Assembly: GCA_900618795.1 (NCBI GenBank)
Contig: UYJD01000011.1
Location: forward strand, 1 to 64,000
From: Cyanodermella asteris
Taxonomy: Eukaryota; Ascomycota; Lecanoromycetes; Ostropales; Stictidaceae
Direction of reading: 5' to 3'
Length of the DNA stretch: 64,000 nt
The first letter of the stretch is position 1. Every line of letters begins with the position of its first letter. This document shows positions 42,366-53,277 of this stretch, one piece after another. The position numbers were made by a program, and so were the translations under genes. The notes beneath the pieces were generated by a model, which was not told the origin of the DNA, made no database searches, and saw nothing but the letters and a program-made list of their open reading frames with translations.

Positions 42366-43975
42366 ATGGAAGCGCTGCAGAACACCACCGATCCTTTCGA
42401 AGAATTGCGTGACAGTGATAGGTTCGAACCGGACCTGATCATTTCTGCCATCATCATTGTACTTTCAATCAACATCCTCGCAGCAACGTGGGAGGATCTC
42501 AGATGGAAGCTTCGTGCACCAGCCTACCCAACAATCAACCCAGGAGGTCTCTTCTCTAACCGAAAAGCAGTCAACACATTTCTCTGCAACTGTCGGTCAC
42601 TCATGCAAGAAGGCCGCCAGAGATTCGGGGGTTCGTTGTATCTCAACTCGGATCTCGGAAAGGTCTCGCTCCTACCTCCCAACTACGCGCAGGCCGTGTC
42701 CCGGGAGAAGGACTTCAAATTCACCGAATTCATCGGCTCAACCTTTTTCGCTCCCTTTGAGACGTTCAAAGTCTTTCGCTCAATTCCCGTCTTGTTTACG
42801 TCGATTTCGAAACTCACGCAGCGGCTCCCGATACTCGTGTAACCCATGTCGGATGGAGCGTCCCATGTCTTGAACGAGAAGTGGAGTAATGGACACGACT
42901 GGGACTGCCGACCTTGTGCTCAGGACATCACTGAACTAGTCGCTCGCGCCTCGGCTCGAGTATTCATCGGCGAAGCCGCGTCCAGGAATCCGGAATGGAT
43001 CAAGTTTGTCATTGGGTATTCTACCAGGCTACAGTATGCAGCTGAGCAATTGCGTCTCTGGCCGGCACCATTACGTTGGTTGGTCGAGCGATTCGCAACA
43101 CTATATCGTGGTGCTCGAGCTGCGCCGTCGAGCAGCCGAGATCCTAGCGCCTATCATTGCCGCTGAGGAGGCCGAGTTGAGATCCGCTGCAGCTGAGGAC
43201 CGGACACCGGATTTGCCGGAGAATATTTTCGACTTCGCGAGCAGCCCTTCCAAGGGTGAGAAGTACTTGAAGGTCGATCTTCAGCTGTCGGTGGCATTCA
43301 GTGCCACGCAAACAACTGCAGATATCCTCACACAAGCTCTTATATTCCTAGCGCGACGTCCACAGGATCAAAAACGCTTCGTGAAGAGGTCGTTTCGGTA
43401 ATTCAGAAACATGGCTGGCGCAAACATGCGTTGACCAAGGCGTACTTGCCGGACAGCTTTGTCAAAGCGGCACAGCGGCTCAAACCGACGTTCATGGGTG
43501 AGCGAACAAACCCGAATACAATGCAATCCACTGACAGTCTGCGGCTGGAAAGCAGCGCATAGCGATGGGCGATGCTGTGTTTCCTAGCAGTCTCAAGATT
43601 CCAAAGGGCACCAAGCTGGCCATCCCCGTCTGATACATGTGGGATTCTACAAACTATGACAACCCCGAGCAGTTTGATGGCGCCCGATTTACGAAACTGC
43701 GTCGAGTCTCGGGCTTCGAGTACAGCAGTCAATTGATCTCCACCGGCCAGTCCCATACTGGGTTTGGACATGGCATACATGCGTGTCCCGGACGCTTCTT
43801 TGCATCAAACGCCATCAAGATATGTATGGTGCACATTTTGATGAAGTACGATCTGCAACTGGACGATGGTGGCAAGGCAGGCTGGATCGAGCACGGAAGC
43901 ACTATGGTCTCGAGTCAGACGATCCAGCTCCGCGTTCGTTGCAGGCAGGCTGAAATTGACCTAGATGCTGCGTGA
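42366..43975 (+). pseudogene. Cytochrome P450 pseudogene
   Basis: Order of P450 features is preserved but the frame is broken repeatedly. From ATG 42366: an N-terminal membrane anchor (LIISAIIIVLSINIL), the B-C region with VSREKDFKFTEF, then in-frame TAA at 42840-42842 followed directly by PMSDGASHVLNEKW in the same frame. A frame change lies near 43100 (before VLELRRRAAEILAPIIAAEE) and another near 43375 (before REEVVSVIQKHGW). The K-helix ExxR motif reads KAAQR, so its Glu is Ala. A TGA lies between LAIPV and YMWDSTNYDNPEQFDG. The heme-binding loop is intact as FGHGIHACPGRFFAS. The loop and the PEQFDGARF region resemble fungal P450s of the ent-kaurene-oxidase type, monooxygenases of the ER membrane. 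It cannot make a functional enzyme. Confidence 0.88.
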
Positions 43976-44274
43976 CTGGGGTGGCGTTCGACATGAGATG
44001 TCACCGCGAAGAGGTGCTGGGTGCGACAGCAACAAGCTGATCTCACAACTGGTCAGCTCCTGCTTGGGTCTCGGAAGAGGCGATTCGCTCCGGACATTGA
44101 CAACACCATGCAGATGGCATGAAATGGGCGACTCTTAGGTGTCAAGTTTTTTCGAGGTGGATGAAAAGGGTAGTTTCTATGGCTAGATGACGCTTGGTCC
44201 TGCTCAAATGACCATTCCATCACATCATGTTAATGCTCGATTCTCAATTCTGTCAGAAATTCGGTCCAGCCGTT

Positions 44275-46848
44275 TCAAGGCTGCTTTTGCGTCGGCTGTT
44301 GAGACTCCGTCCCTGCCTCCTCCTTCCCTCCCTTGCCACCCCATGAAGCCCAGCTTGGGGCGGACACCTTTGGTATCGAGACATTCGGCATCGATACCTT
44401 GGACATTTCCGGCATGCTTGGCATGTACTGGCCGTAGCCTTTACCATCCTTCTCCTTTGTTTCTTGGGCGCCGGTGTGGATCTCTTTTCCGGCGTGATGC
44501 ATATCATCGTCTCCTTTCCGAGTCTTAACAGCCTCCTTCTTGGTCTCATCAGCAGCAACCTTGTTTTTGTTCCCGTATAAAGACAGATATTGTGCGCCGC
44601 GCTGCAACATGCTCATCTGCGTCTTGTCTTGTATCTCCTTTTCCATCTTCTCCGCCTCTTGCTCGTCTTCGGCATCTGTCTTCTTGTCGGGGTCTGCAGT
44701 CTTCTGACCAGTCTTTTCGAATCCGGCGACCATCATGCCGGCTTCTTTTCCCTTATCCTTGAGTGTCTTTTCGCGCTGGATTCGTTCCATCTCTGCAAGA
44801 GCTTCGCGCTCGCGCTTCATGCCTTCTTCGCTGAGGTCTTCCCAGCCAATTTGCTGGAGGATGCTGCCCACGAGATACTGGTAACGCAGATGACCTGAGA
44901 TCGTGTCCGAAACATCCACGTTCTCAATCCCGGCGACTCCTTCAATGTGCTGTAGTCCTGCGACACCATATTGGATACTGCTTGTCCTGTAGAGGAAGCC
45001 GAGAACATAGTCGTTCCCACTGAACACATTTACCAGTCTGCCCGCAACCACGGCTCGTATGGCCCGCCATTCGATTCCGGTGCTTGGACACGGTGTACCG
45101 ATCAAAACGACATTGTCGATAAGGCCGAATGCCTTGCGTTCTGCTAGCGTCTTCAGACAGGTGTACACCACACGACCACCGAGACTGTAACCAACGAGAT
45201 TGACAGGGCGCTCGCCTTGAGCTCGGTTGATCAGTGCGTCTGCGAGGACCACACCAGCTTTGTCGGCTCGCGCTTTCGCCACGCTGAAAGGATTGTCCAC
45301 GACGCGTGCGACTTTCATGAGTCCAACAGGCCAGGCGACGGCACTTGCGAGCGATGCGAGGATGGTCTGGCTGATGACGGTCGACTTTGCATATCCCCAA
45401 GCCGCCCGACTGACCATACTTGTCATGGCGTGTCCGAGATTCATGAGGGCCTCGAGCTCGAAGCGAAGCGCAAATGCTTCACTATTTGTTCCGAGTACTT
45501 GCCACGGAATGGTGACCTCTTCTTCTTTAGTGAGCCATCCGGAGACCCCGATCGTGACGCGCAAGCGGCGGTTTTCTGCATGCTGTTTGCCGGCTTCTTC
45601 CTCTTGTTGTTGAGACTCGTGGCGAGTCAGCTTGGGTCTGCCACCCTTCGAATGCTCGTGCTCGTTGCGAGCTTGCTGTTCAGCTGCGATTGTGTCGTGG
45701 ACTGGCAGGAAGGCAAAGTCTGACACCTCTTTGGCGTAGCTGTCCATCATCTGGCCTGTCATACGCCCACCATAAGCACCGAATAGGCCACCCACCAGGA
45801 CAGTGCTTCCAGCCAGAGAACCAAGATATCCAGCAGCAGCGGTTGCTCCAAGACCCAGGCCTCCCATGACCGAGCCGAGACCAGCAGCAACGAGAGGAGC
45901 AGCGAGACCGCCGGTCACACCAATGATTGCAGCACCGGCAGCAGTCGCCAAACCAACCTTCCACTTTCGGCTTGACGAATTCTCATGAGCGGCCTTTTCA
46001 GCTTCGTCCTTGGCTGAGAGCTGCTTTGCACCCTCGATCAGACCAGTAGAGATCTGAACCTCATCTTCGTCTAATGTTCTCATCGGTACATCCAGACTCG
46101 TACAGAGATAGAGCATCAAGACGCGGCTCGGCGCAGTGTAGTGTTTCAAACTCAAGAGAATCAACAGCATGCTATGCAAGACCATGAGTCTTTTATCCCG
46201 TGCAAGCTCTTTGAGTGGAGTGTCGACTGGCGGATACAGCTTGACCAACTGCTCGTCCACATGCTGCTGTTGCTCGGCGGTCTGCTTCGGCTCCTCTCTC
46301 GCAGCTTTCTCGGGGTCAATCTTCCTCTCTTCTTGCTGCCCCGGCCTCGTCGGAGTCATGGTCTTGACACTCTCATCACCCAGCTGTTTCTTCGCTTCTT
46401 TCCTCAACTTTACCACCTCGCCCACCCTCGCCACCATCTCTTCCCGCCACTCATCGAACCAGCGCAACACACCATCCCTCAGTTTCTGGACTTCGGGGCG
46501 CTTCAGCTCCTCCTCTCGTTCCTGCAGAAGCTTTCTCTGCTCCTCGAAGAAATTGACGTCTGCCTTTCCCGGATCAATGTTCGGGTTGAGGTCTGAGTTG
46601 TCCTTGGAATTTGGCGTGGCTTTGAGATCGTCGCGCAGGTCGGGTGGGAGCGTTGCGTCGGCGGAGAAAGTGTTTGCGAGACTTTCACGTTGGATCGCCG
46701 TGCATGCGGCGAGGAGTTGTATGAGTTGCGTGCGTTGCAGGATCGTGAGAGTCGAGGTCAGGGACGGTTCGCCTTTGTCTTTGGAAGCCTCGGAGGCGGC
46801 GTACGCGGATGCCGATTGAGCTTCGGCTACGTCTTTTGACTCCACCAT
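44275..46848 (-). CDS. TMCO4 / DUF726-like membrane hydrolase
   Basis: Single exon, 857 residues from ATG 46848. An N-terminal acidic/charged helical region (about 1-215) contains FDEWREEMVARVGEVVKLRK. A conserved helical block (LMVLHSMLLILLSLKHYTAP) follows. Then come hydrophobic Gly/Ala segments typical of the family (GLATAAGAAIIGVTGGLAAP and GSVMGGLGLGATAAAGYLGS). An alpha/beta-hydrolase part carries the nucleophile elbow VNLVGYSLGGRVVY and VLIGTPCPSTG. The C-terminus is Glu/Lys-rich with PKVSAPSWASWGGKGG repeats. Yeast Mil1 (YFL034W) and human TMCO4 are family members; Mil1 binds the AP-1 medium chain, and enzymatic substrates are unknown. The ATG at 46848 is the first in-frame one. Confidence 0.88.
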   Translation of the reverse strand: MVESKDVAEAQSASAYAASEASKDKGEPSLTSTLTILQRTQLIQLLAACTAIQRESLANTFSADATLPPDLRDDLKATPNSKDNSDLNPNIDPGKADVNFFEEQRKLLQEREEELKRPEVQKLRDGVLRWFDEWREEMVARVGEVVKLRKEAKKQLGDESVKTMTPTRPGQQEERKIDPEKAAREEPKQTAEQQQHVDEQLVKLYPPVDTPLKELARDKRLMVLHSMLLILLSLKHYTAPSRVLMLYLCTSLDVPMRTLDEDEVQISTGLIEGAKQLSAKDEAEKAAHENSSSRKWKVGLATAAGAAIIGVTGGLAAPLVAAGLGSVMGGLGLGATAAAGYLGSLAGSTVLVGGLFGAYGGRMTGQMMDSYAKEVSDFAFLPVHDTIAAEQQARNEHEHSKGGRPKLTRHESQQQEEEAGKQHAENRRLRVTIGVSGWLTKEEEVTIPWQVLGTNSEAFALRFELEALMNLGHAMTSMVSRAAWGYAKSTVISQTILASLASAVAWPVGLMKVARVVDNPFSVAKARADKAGVVLADALINRAQGERPVNLVGYSLGGRVVYTCLKTLAERKAFGLIDNVVLIGTPCPSTGIEWRAIRAVVAGRLVNVFSGNDYVLGFLYRTSSIQYGVAGLQHIEGVAGIENVDVSDTISGHLRYQYLVGSILQQIGWEDLSEEGMKREREALAEMERIQREKTLKDKGKEAGMMVAGFEKTGQKTADPDKKTDAEDEQEAEKMEKEIQDKTQMSMLQRGAQYLSLYGNKNKVAADETKKEAVKTRKGDDDMHHAGKEIHTGAQETKEKDGKGYGQYMPSMPEMSKVSMPNVSIPKVSAPSWASWGGKGGKEEAGTESQQPTQKQP

Positions 46849-48722
46849 GGTAGTGTCACAAATATACAAAGATTCAGATCAGGTCTACCGTGATTTGGTA
46901 GCAGAATATCGACAAGTCTAATCAGGATGTGGAAGGAGAGGAATCAGCATGAAGTCAACAAAGCGACTCCTGGTGGATCATGTAGTTATTATGGACCGGG
47001 GTGAAACAAGATCTGGCGCAGGATCGATAACAGGCCTGCTGGTGCGAAATTGGCGTCCGATCTTGCTGAGATTCGTGAGCTGGTCATCATCTCATCAGAC
47101 TTGGGAGCTGAGCTGGGATGCATTCAGGAAAGCAGGCGCTATGACGATTTCGGAAAGTATTTGCGCCAAGATATCATTAACAGCAAAATAACGTCTTCTT
47201 TCATGCAACCTCGTTGTCTTCATAATGATGAAACTATCCTCACCTCCAGGGAATCTATGGCGACTGAGTCGAACGAACATTGTTCTGAGGCGCGAAGTGT
47301 GGCCGCTGTGATGCTTGGTTGGCGACGACACACGGCAACCTTGCAGAAGTTTTGCTTGACCTGATGCCGGCGCTCCTGTTCTCCTCGAATGAACGCTGAA
47401 ATGTTGTTAGAAGACCAATCAAATACTAAGTTCGGACGCCCCAAGATGACAACTTGCGAATCCGAGGCGGATAGGGCCGTTGTGGGTGAAATGGGCCACG
47501 TGTAGCGGCCTCGTGTACGACCAAGCTGATGGGAGCGTAAACCAGTTCTTCACAGTGTGGCCATGATGAACGCTCGTGGCGAGTGCACGACATGTTCGAT
47601 TGGCTTGCTTCTGGCCGTTGTGGTCTGCTGAGATGACTGAAGATCGACACGGACGCATCATTATCGTGGGCTGGCAGTGACCCGCGCCGTTGTGACAACG
47701 GTTCTGACGAGTACACGCGACCATGGACGCGGCCATGTCTGTGCAACGATTGACGACGGACAGCGGATGTACACACTTTCCAATGATTGCGACGGAAGTT
47801 CGCACTCGTGTACTGCTGAGTATGACATACAATGTTGGCGATTGACAGCCGGCCAGTGTTGGCGCGACTGCCTGTGAGCGCTCCGGAGACTCGTTTGGGC
47901 CGATCATGTCACTGCAAAACAAACGAACAAAGCTCTGCGCACCCGGATATCGCCGTGAGACTATTCACAACCTTGTGTCTACATCTTGAATTACTTTTTG
48001 CGACGAGGAAATGTCTGCCTACGCTCAAGGAGAGATTCGAGTTGTCTCATCACTACCCAACCTACCAGGCTGCTGACTCAAATATACGGAACCCGATAAC
48101 TGCGCCAGGTACCGACCATCAGCTCATATTCAAAGAAAGAAAGAGGACTCAGTGAACTGCGACACTTAGCATGCAATCAGCTACGCAGACGCCCTGATGC
48201 GTCCAGGACCCCCACACGGACAGATTTCAGTCAACGCCGGAGAGCAGCATCCATGTGTAACGCGGGCACGGGTTGGTTGACTGTGTAGGCGACCANNNNN
48301 NNNNNNNNNNNNNNNNNNNNGTCTGATCGGTCTTTCCTTTGTCCGTGACACCATGTCCTTTCGCCTCAGACTTAGGTACCAGTTGCTGTTGACACTAAAA
48401 CTAACATGTCATTCATCTGCCGTCGCCAACATCGCCGTCACCGAATGTGATTCACTTTGGCACCTGGGAATATGCACACTGCCACATGATTGCGACGAAA
48501 TCAAGCCCGTTAACGAAATATCACTCACATCCACGACCAGACCGATTGAATACAAGACTATAAGGATCTGCAGCTGGCCATGCTGAATTTGCTTCTCTTG
48601 TTCGCGAGGAACCACATTATCAGTCCTATCAGTTCAAGCAAGAAACACAGCAGAAGTCTTCACAGCATTATCGAAGAGAATCGAATACATCCGTAGTGAA
48701 TCCGATCTACTTCACGTCAGCA
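46849..48722. other. Intergenic region containing an assembly gap
   Basis: No motif-bearing frame on either strand. The assembly gap at 48296-48320 lies 400 bases before the first gene of the array, so sequence upstream of that gene may be missing. Confidence 0.5.
48296..48320. other. Assembly gap (25 N)
   Basis: A run of 25 N characters; the true distance is unknown. Confidence 1.
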
Positions 48723-49691
48723 ATGGTTCACACAGCAGATGCCAGGCCTGGACATCTTCATACCCCGCCCGGTGCAGGAAGCCTCCACTTTTGGCCAGGT
48801 GATGGTCTATACTATGGCGACAGAAAAGAGGTCTACGCATACGTCGGAGAGCCTTTGCAGAACAAGTGTGGCGAGAGCCCTGGAGTGCTGGCTGAGACGG
48901 AAGACGAGCATGATGAGTTCGACCTGAAGGTTCAAGTGTTGAAGATGCCGGAGCGCCGTCAACTCGACAAAACTGTCAATATCGAACTGGTGAGGACCAA
49001 ATTTACACACACGTTCATGCTCAACGACCTTGTTTTCGAAGAGCCGGGGGAATATGAGGTCCGATTCGAAGGCAGTACGAAAATAGCGCGCGATGCTGCA
49101 ACAGGGGTGCGCACGGCCAAGCCAGAAGTACTAAAGCCGAGGAAGGTCATTGTTTCACCCGCGCCCATCCCAATGGCAATTTCAGCTCAAGCTCCTACTA
49201 TAGATACACCGAAGCTAGCAACAAAATCAGGGATCATAATGGAGTGGACGAATACGGACCACCCTACCAAGATATGGTACCGTGTGAAGGTCGATGGTCG
49301 GGCGGAGACACAGAATGGTCGCCAGCCTTGCTTCGCCGTCAGATGCCAGACTGATGACGTGGACAAATTTGACGTGAAGACTAAAATCGTGTGGAACAAC
49401 TCAGAGACCATCACTGCTCCATGGGATATGTTCGAGAAGTCTCACTCGGAAGACAGACGCAAAGGCTCTGTCTATTGCTATCACGAGATCAGGCGATTGT
49501 TGTTTGAGAAGCCTGGAGAGTACAAGGTGACTTATGGGGCGTTCTTCGGGAAAGAGAAGGCTCCGCGCGAACAGATCGAAATGTGGGTCACGGTGACACA
49601 TTGGCTGAAGCCGGCTTGTGCATGTGGGCGCGGAATGCAATTGCGAAAGAGAAGAGGACCGGGATATCAGAGACAAAAGAGGAGCGAATGA
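48723..49691 (+). CDS. Array gene 1: two-module unknown protein (velvet-like spacing)
   Basis: Single exon, 322 residues from ATG 48723. It contains two diverged copies of one module. Copy 1 has LHFWPGDG, a strand VYAYVGEPLQN, then PGVL, and closes with FMLNDLVFEEPGEYEVRF. Copy 2 has IWYRVKVDGRAETQNGRQP and closes with RLLFEKPGEYKVTYGAFF. The alternating hydrophobic pattern predicts a beta-sandwich of about 110-130 residues per module. A Lys/Arg/Cys tail (ACACGRGMQLRKRRGPG) ends the protein and could be a nuclear or nucleic-acid-contacting tail. No signal peptide. I do not recognise the family. The closing strand pattern resembles the velvet domain's FVFxDLSVRxEGxYRLxF strand, which is inference. 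Three relatives follow on the same strand. Confidence 0.75.
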   Translation: MVHTADARPGHLHTPPGAGSLHFWPGDGLYYGDRKEVYAYVGEPLQNKCGESPGVLAETEDEHDEFDLKVQVLKMPERRQLDKTVNIELVRTKFTHTFMLNDLVFEEPGEYEVRFEGSTKIARDAATGVRTAKPEVLKPRKVIVSPAPIPMAISAQAPTIDTPKLATKSGIIMEWTNTDHPTKIWYRVKVDGRAETQNGRQPCFAVRCQTDDVDKFDVKTKIVWNNSETITAPWDMFEKSHSEDRRKGSVYCYHEIRRLLFEKPGEYKVTYGAFFGKEKAPREQIEMWVTVTHWLKPACACGRGMQLRKRRGPGYQRQKRSE

Positions 49692-50052
49692 TGGACTAGA
49701 AGTTGGCGAGCGCGATGGCTGGACGCAGCAAATAACATTCGTTGATCTCAAACGGCTCTCGGCGCGATGTGAAATGTGAAATGTGAAATCCTCGTAGGGA
49801 CAGCATACACTTCGCAAGGCCGATAAGAGACTACAAGCTACAGGTCACAGTATGGCACCGCCTTCAAAGAAGGCAAGTCCCGAGCACTCACTGACAGGAA
49901 ACAGTCACGCCCTAGCCGCACCTGCTCCGTCAATGACATGGAAGCCCACAGTCAGCCTTTCTGCTACTTACCTGCTTTCCCCAGGACACCATTACACCAC
50001 TCGTTCAGCAGATCGAACGGAGAACGCGACTTGACAATCGGCCACTGCTATC
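49692..50052. other. Intergenic within the array
   Basis: About 360 bases. A short ATG frame at 49852-50034 has no similarity to the array module and is not supported as a gene. Confidence 0.4.
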
Positions 50053-51075
50053 ATGTCGAACCCGCGCAACCGAAACCAAATGCACTCAGGCAAACAACGC
50101 CACATCGCCCCGGCCCCCGAACTATTCTGTTGCTCTAGACCAAAAAGCCCACATTATTGGCCGGGAAAGTTTCAAAATGGCACATGGTCGGCGGTGGCAA
50201 TAGCCGGTCAGCCTATTCACAACGATGGTCTTCAGTACCCTGGCGTGGAGCTCGTCACGCGAATACCGGAGGAGGAGTACGAGCTGCGGATTATAGTGTG
50301 GGCGATGTCTTCGAATTCAAAAGTTGCGGAATTCGACAGCTCAACGTCTTCTGACATCGAGCACATTTGGGTGCCAGTCACTGGTGGTGAGTACGTGCAC
50401 CAGTGGCTGCTGAAGAATCTCGTTTTCCCAGAAGCAGGGAACTACGAAATCAGGATGCAGAGCTTCTTAATGGTCAATGATCCAAACGGAGGTCATGAGA
50501 GAATTGCGAAATCCAGACTGATGAGGAACGTCAGAGTCTCGGCGCCTCCTGACATGAAAACACGCACGATTGAGCTGGCGCGTTATCCTCACCCAAACTG
50601 TTGGCCATTGGAAGGCATTGACGCGACTTTCGACGTGATTGTCAATCGAAAAATTTGTAACGAATTACACAATCCACCGGGTGTTGTTGTCAGTCCCGCG
50701 GTGATTGAGGACCGCTTGCCGGTCGTCATCCATCTCGATACAAGGGAGAATGCAGAAGCAAACCTTGGCTGTGCCGAGATCTTTGCGAACTTCAAGTACA
50801 TCAACGAGCCCGGGATACGGAAGCATCTGTGCGTCTTCGAGGACATCGTGTTCAGGAACGAGGGCAGCTTTGCGATGAATGTTTCATTGCTGGGTGAGGA
50901 TGGCAGCTCGGTAATGACACTCGTCAAGTTCGTGAAGGTCATGTAAGTCAGAGACCGTCATCCTAGATTGACACAACGCACTGACTTGGAGTACAGAAAG
51001 GGGCCGGAGTCCACATTTTCTCCGGTAGATTTGGGGCAAAGATCTTGGACTCTTCCATACACTCGGTCTTCGTGA
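50053..51075 (+). CDS. Array gene 2: two-module unknown protein
   Basis: Two exons, 50053-50942 and 50997-51075, with a 54-nt intron whose donor is GTAAGT and acceptor TACAG; 322 residues, the same length as array gene 1. Without splicing the frame stops one codon into the donor, so the intron is well supported. Module 1: HYWPGKFQNG, VAIAGQPIHN, YPGVEL, closing WLLKNLVFPEAGNYEIRM. Module 2: CWPLEGIDATFDVIVNRKI, NPPGVVV, closing CVFEDIVFRNEGSFAMNVSL. The second closing strand is the closest to velvet-type FVFxDLSVRxEG. Function unknown. Confidence 0.75.
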
Positions 51076-51103
51076 GCAGCAATCAAGCGTCATGACTGCC
51101 ATG

Positions 51104-51109
51104 TATAAG
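51104..51109 (+). promoter_or_regulatory. TATA box of array gene 3
   Basis: TATAAG lies about 165 bases upstream of ATG 51272, followed by a CA-rich leader (AACAACTATCACCTCAAC). It supports the downstream start and its own promoter rather than co-transcription with gene 2. Confidence 0.45.
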
Positions 51110-51271
51110 ACGAAGCGGCTACCCTCGCTTTTCAACTTGCATTCTCTTCTCATAAACCTCCACAACAACTATCACCTCAACTGCCAGACAACTAAGCAGC
51201 AGTACACCGCATCAACACCTAATCGTCATCAACCATTTTTTCATACTCTCGCAAACTTCACCAACGATAGC

Positions 51272-51727
51272 ATGGGAGCGCCTGGTATCTCATTTTGCGA
51301 ACACGATGCTGCTTTCCGTTGGCCAGCACATGGCAACAACGTGATAGCGTTGGATGGTCAGCCGCTGAGGAACGCCAGTGGGTGCTGGCCTGGCGTGGAA
51401 CTCGATAACTGCGGGATGAGCCCGCAGCCACTCCTCGAGCTCGACGTCAGGATAAAGCCCAAGGGTATATCGACAAGGAAGCTGGGGTATCTCAACTATA
51501 AGGGTATCAGGGTCGAGCGCAAAAGCCTGCCAGGATCGCTACCAGGACCCAAGGCTAAGATTATCTGGCAAGTCCAGAACATCGTGTTCGAGCGGGCTGG
51601 GGAGTACGAGATGCAGGTCTTCGTACGTGTTAAGACCAAGGGAGCCATACCATACGACCACCCGCATTTATCCAAGCAGATCATCGTACGAGATGCTGCA
51701 TCTCAAGCCAGCAGCAAGAAGAAGTGA
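51272..51727 (+). CDS. Array gene 3: single-module unknown protein
   Basis: Single exon, 151 residues from ATG 51272. An in-frame ATG at 51092 would add 60 residues, but that stretch overlaps the TATA box and reads like a leader, so the shorter form is preferred. It contains one module: FRWPAHGNNVIALDGQPLRN, then WPGVEL, and the closing strand WQVQNIVFERAGEYEMQVFV, followed by a Lys/Ser tail. It is the cleanest single copy of the family and best suited for structure prediction. Function unknown. Confidence 0.75.
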   Translation: MGAPGISFCEHDAAFRWPAHGNNVIALDGQPLRNASGCWPGVELDNCGMSPQPLLELDVRIKPKGISTRKLGYLNYKGIRVERKSLPGSLPGPKAKIIWQVQNIVFERAGEYEMQVFVRVKTKGAIPYDHPHLSKQIIVRDAASQASSKKK

Positions 51728-52282
51728 GGCGCTGCTACAGCCGCGAAGGAGAGCGTGGCATGAGCAGGTCTAGTGCAAAAGAGTTGAGATTAAAGTGAGA
51801 GGATGGCCGTGTTGTAACGAATGAGGGGATTGGGGCAGTAGATGACAGAATATGATTGCATTGTACATCTCACAGTCCGTCGTGCTCCTCTTGACGTGCG
51901 ACGAACGAGACCTTTCGAGACCGCACAAAGGTTGAGAGGCGGTAGCATGGACTGGCGAAATGCCTATCGTACTCCGAGTTGGACGAAATAAGCCTCACGA
52001 CCTCGATTCTTGGTTTGTGAGGCGCGTCCCTGCGTTCCCATGTCACGCCGTCATCCAAAAGTCAGGCCTGGATTCAGTCGAACGAAGAGCCGCCGCGACT
52101 GTGAATAGCTCGCACTCCCAACCGAAGCACGCAATACCCAGGACTAGTCTCATCCAACGCAGTTCTTGCAATCCAAAGGTCCCAAAATAACAGGAATTGC
52201 CGTTGCCAACTTGCGCCAGTCTCAGTGCTGTGAGTCGCATGAAAAGTAGGCAGGTCCCCTCAGCGTCAAGCGTTCGTTCCCA

Positions 52283-53102
52283 ATGTCTACGCAGACTGCG
52301 CCAGATCACTCAGAGGGCTGCGCTGGCACGCTTTCGGTCAGCATGTTGTCACTGGACGACGACGATGCTGAACATGCTCACGATACAACAAAGGACGTCT
52401 CTGACACTCAGAACCATAAAGATGCACCACGCGCGCCTCTCCAGCTCCAAGCTTCCTGTCGCATCAAACCGAAGCAGCAAGCACAGTATCCTGAGCAGAA
52501 GACAATCCATCACGAGAACCGGATCCCTTCAGACGGCTCATCACTCAACCAGCCGCGCAGCAAACAGTATCACAAATCACACACACGGATACCTCGCGAT
52601 CCCCCACAGCAGCTATGAGTCGCCCCACAAAAGACTACTCAATCTCGTTCCCGGGCTTTCCGGACTGGAACTACTGGTTGGGGATTATGGCAGTGGTGAC
52701 GACGAAACAATGGCAATCACAAACTGGCGACAGGGGAATGCAAATCACCAACCGCCCGCCGTGATACCGAGCCCTAATGTTCTGGCGATCGTCGACGAAT
52801 TCGAAGTCACGATGGTCCTCAGAAACAACCAAACGCAATTTCTCGAAACGGGGTTTTTGAAGACAGCAGCATTGAAAGATATCGTAGTGAACGGCAGCGT
52901 GGAAAGGAAATTCGTCTTTGAAGAACTCAAGTTCCCCAAAGCCGGCAACTTCGAGATGAACTGCATATTGAAGAGAAATCAGAAAGAAGTGATGAGGATC
53001 ACAAAGAATATTGTGGTCAAGAATCGAAAGGGACCAGATGCACAACCTACCTTGCTGAAAGTTTCCAGCAGAAGAGGCTTGCCAGATCGGCCAACGGGCT
53101 AG
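52283..53102 (+). CDS. Array gene 4: single-module unknown protein, 5' structure unresolved
   Basis: The C-terminal part is secure: from about 52710 the frame reads MAITNWRQGNANHQPPAVIP, a strand DEFEVTMVLRN, and the closing strand FVFEELKFPKAGNFEMNCIL, ending at the stop at 53102. Upstream, a different frame from ATG 52283 (MSTQTAPDHSEG, acidic and Gln/His-rich) looks like a real N-terminus, so an intron of length 3n+1 probably joins them. I could not fix its ends. The alternative is one uninterrupted frame from ATG 52239. The module is single and lacks the WP-type N-terminal strand in the secure portion. Function unknown, same family as genes 1-3. Confidence 0.55.
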
Positions 53103-53277
53103 AGCAGGACGAGACCTCGATCTTCGCCCGGTCCGGGTGCTGGTAACAAGCACAGTTAAGCCCCGAAGCAAACAGAGAGACGGCAAGCGCGCACCGCTGT
53201 ATACGCGAGATGAGCAAGCGAGAGCAGGTGAGAACGAAACAGGGAAGTAGGACAGAAACCACCACAGCTCGACGCGA

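Noticed and set aside
42410-42435. GGTTCGAA box-B-like sequence suggesting a tRNA
   Set aside because: It lies in the P450 coding remnant and no cloverleaf or box A is present at proper spacing.
49852-50034. Separate small gene before array gene 2
   Set aside because: Sixty codons without similarity to the array module, signal peptide or splice link to the next exon.
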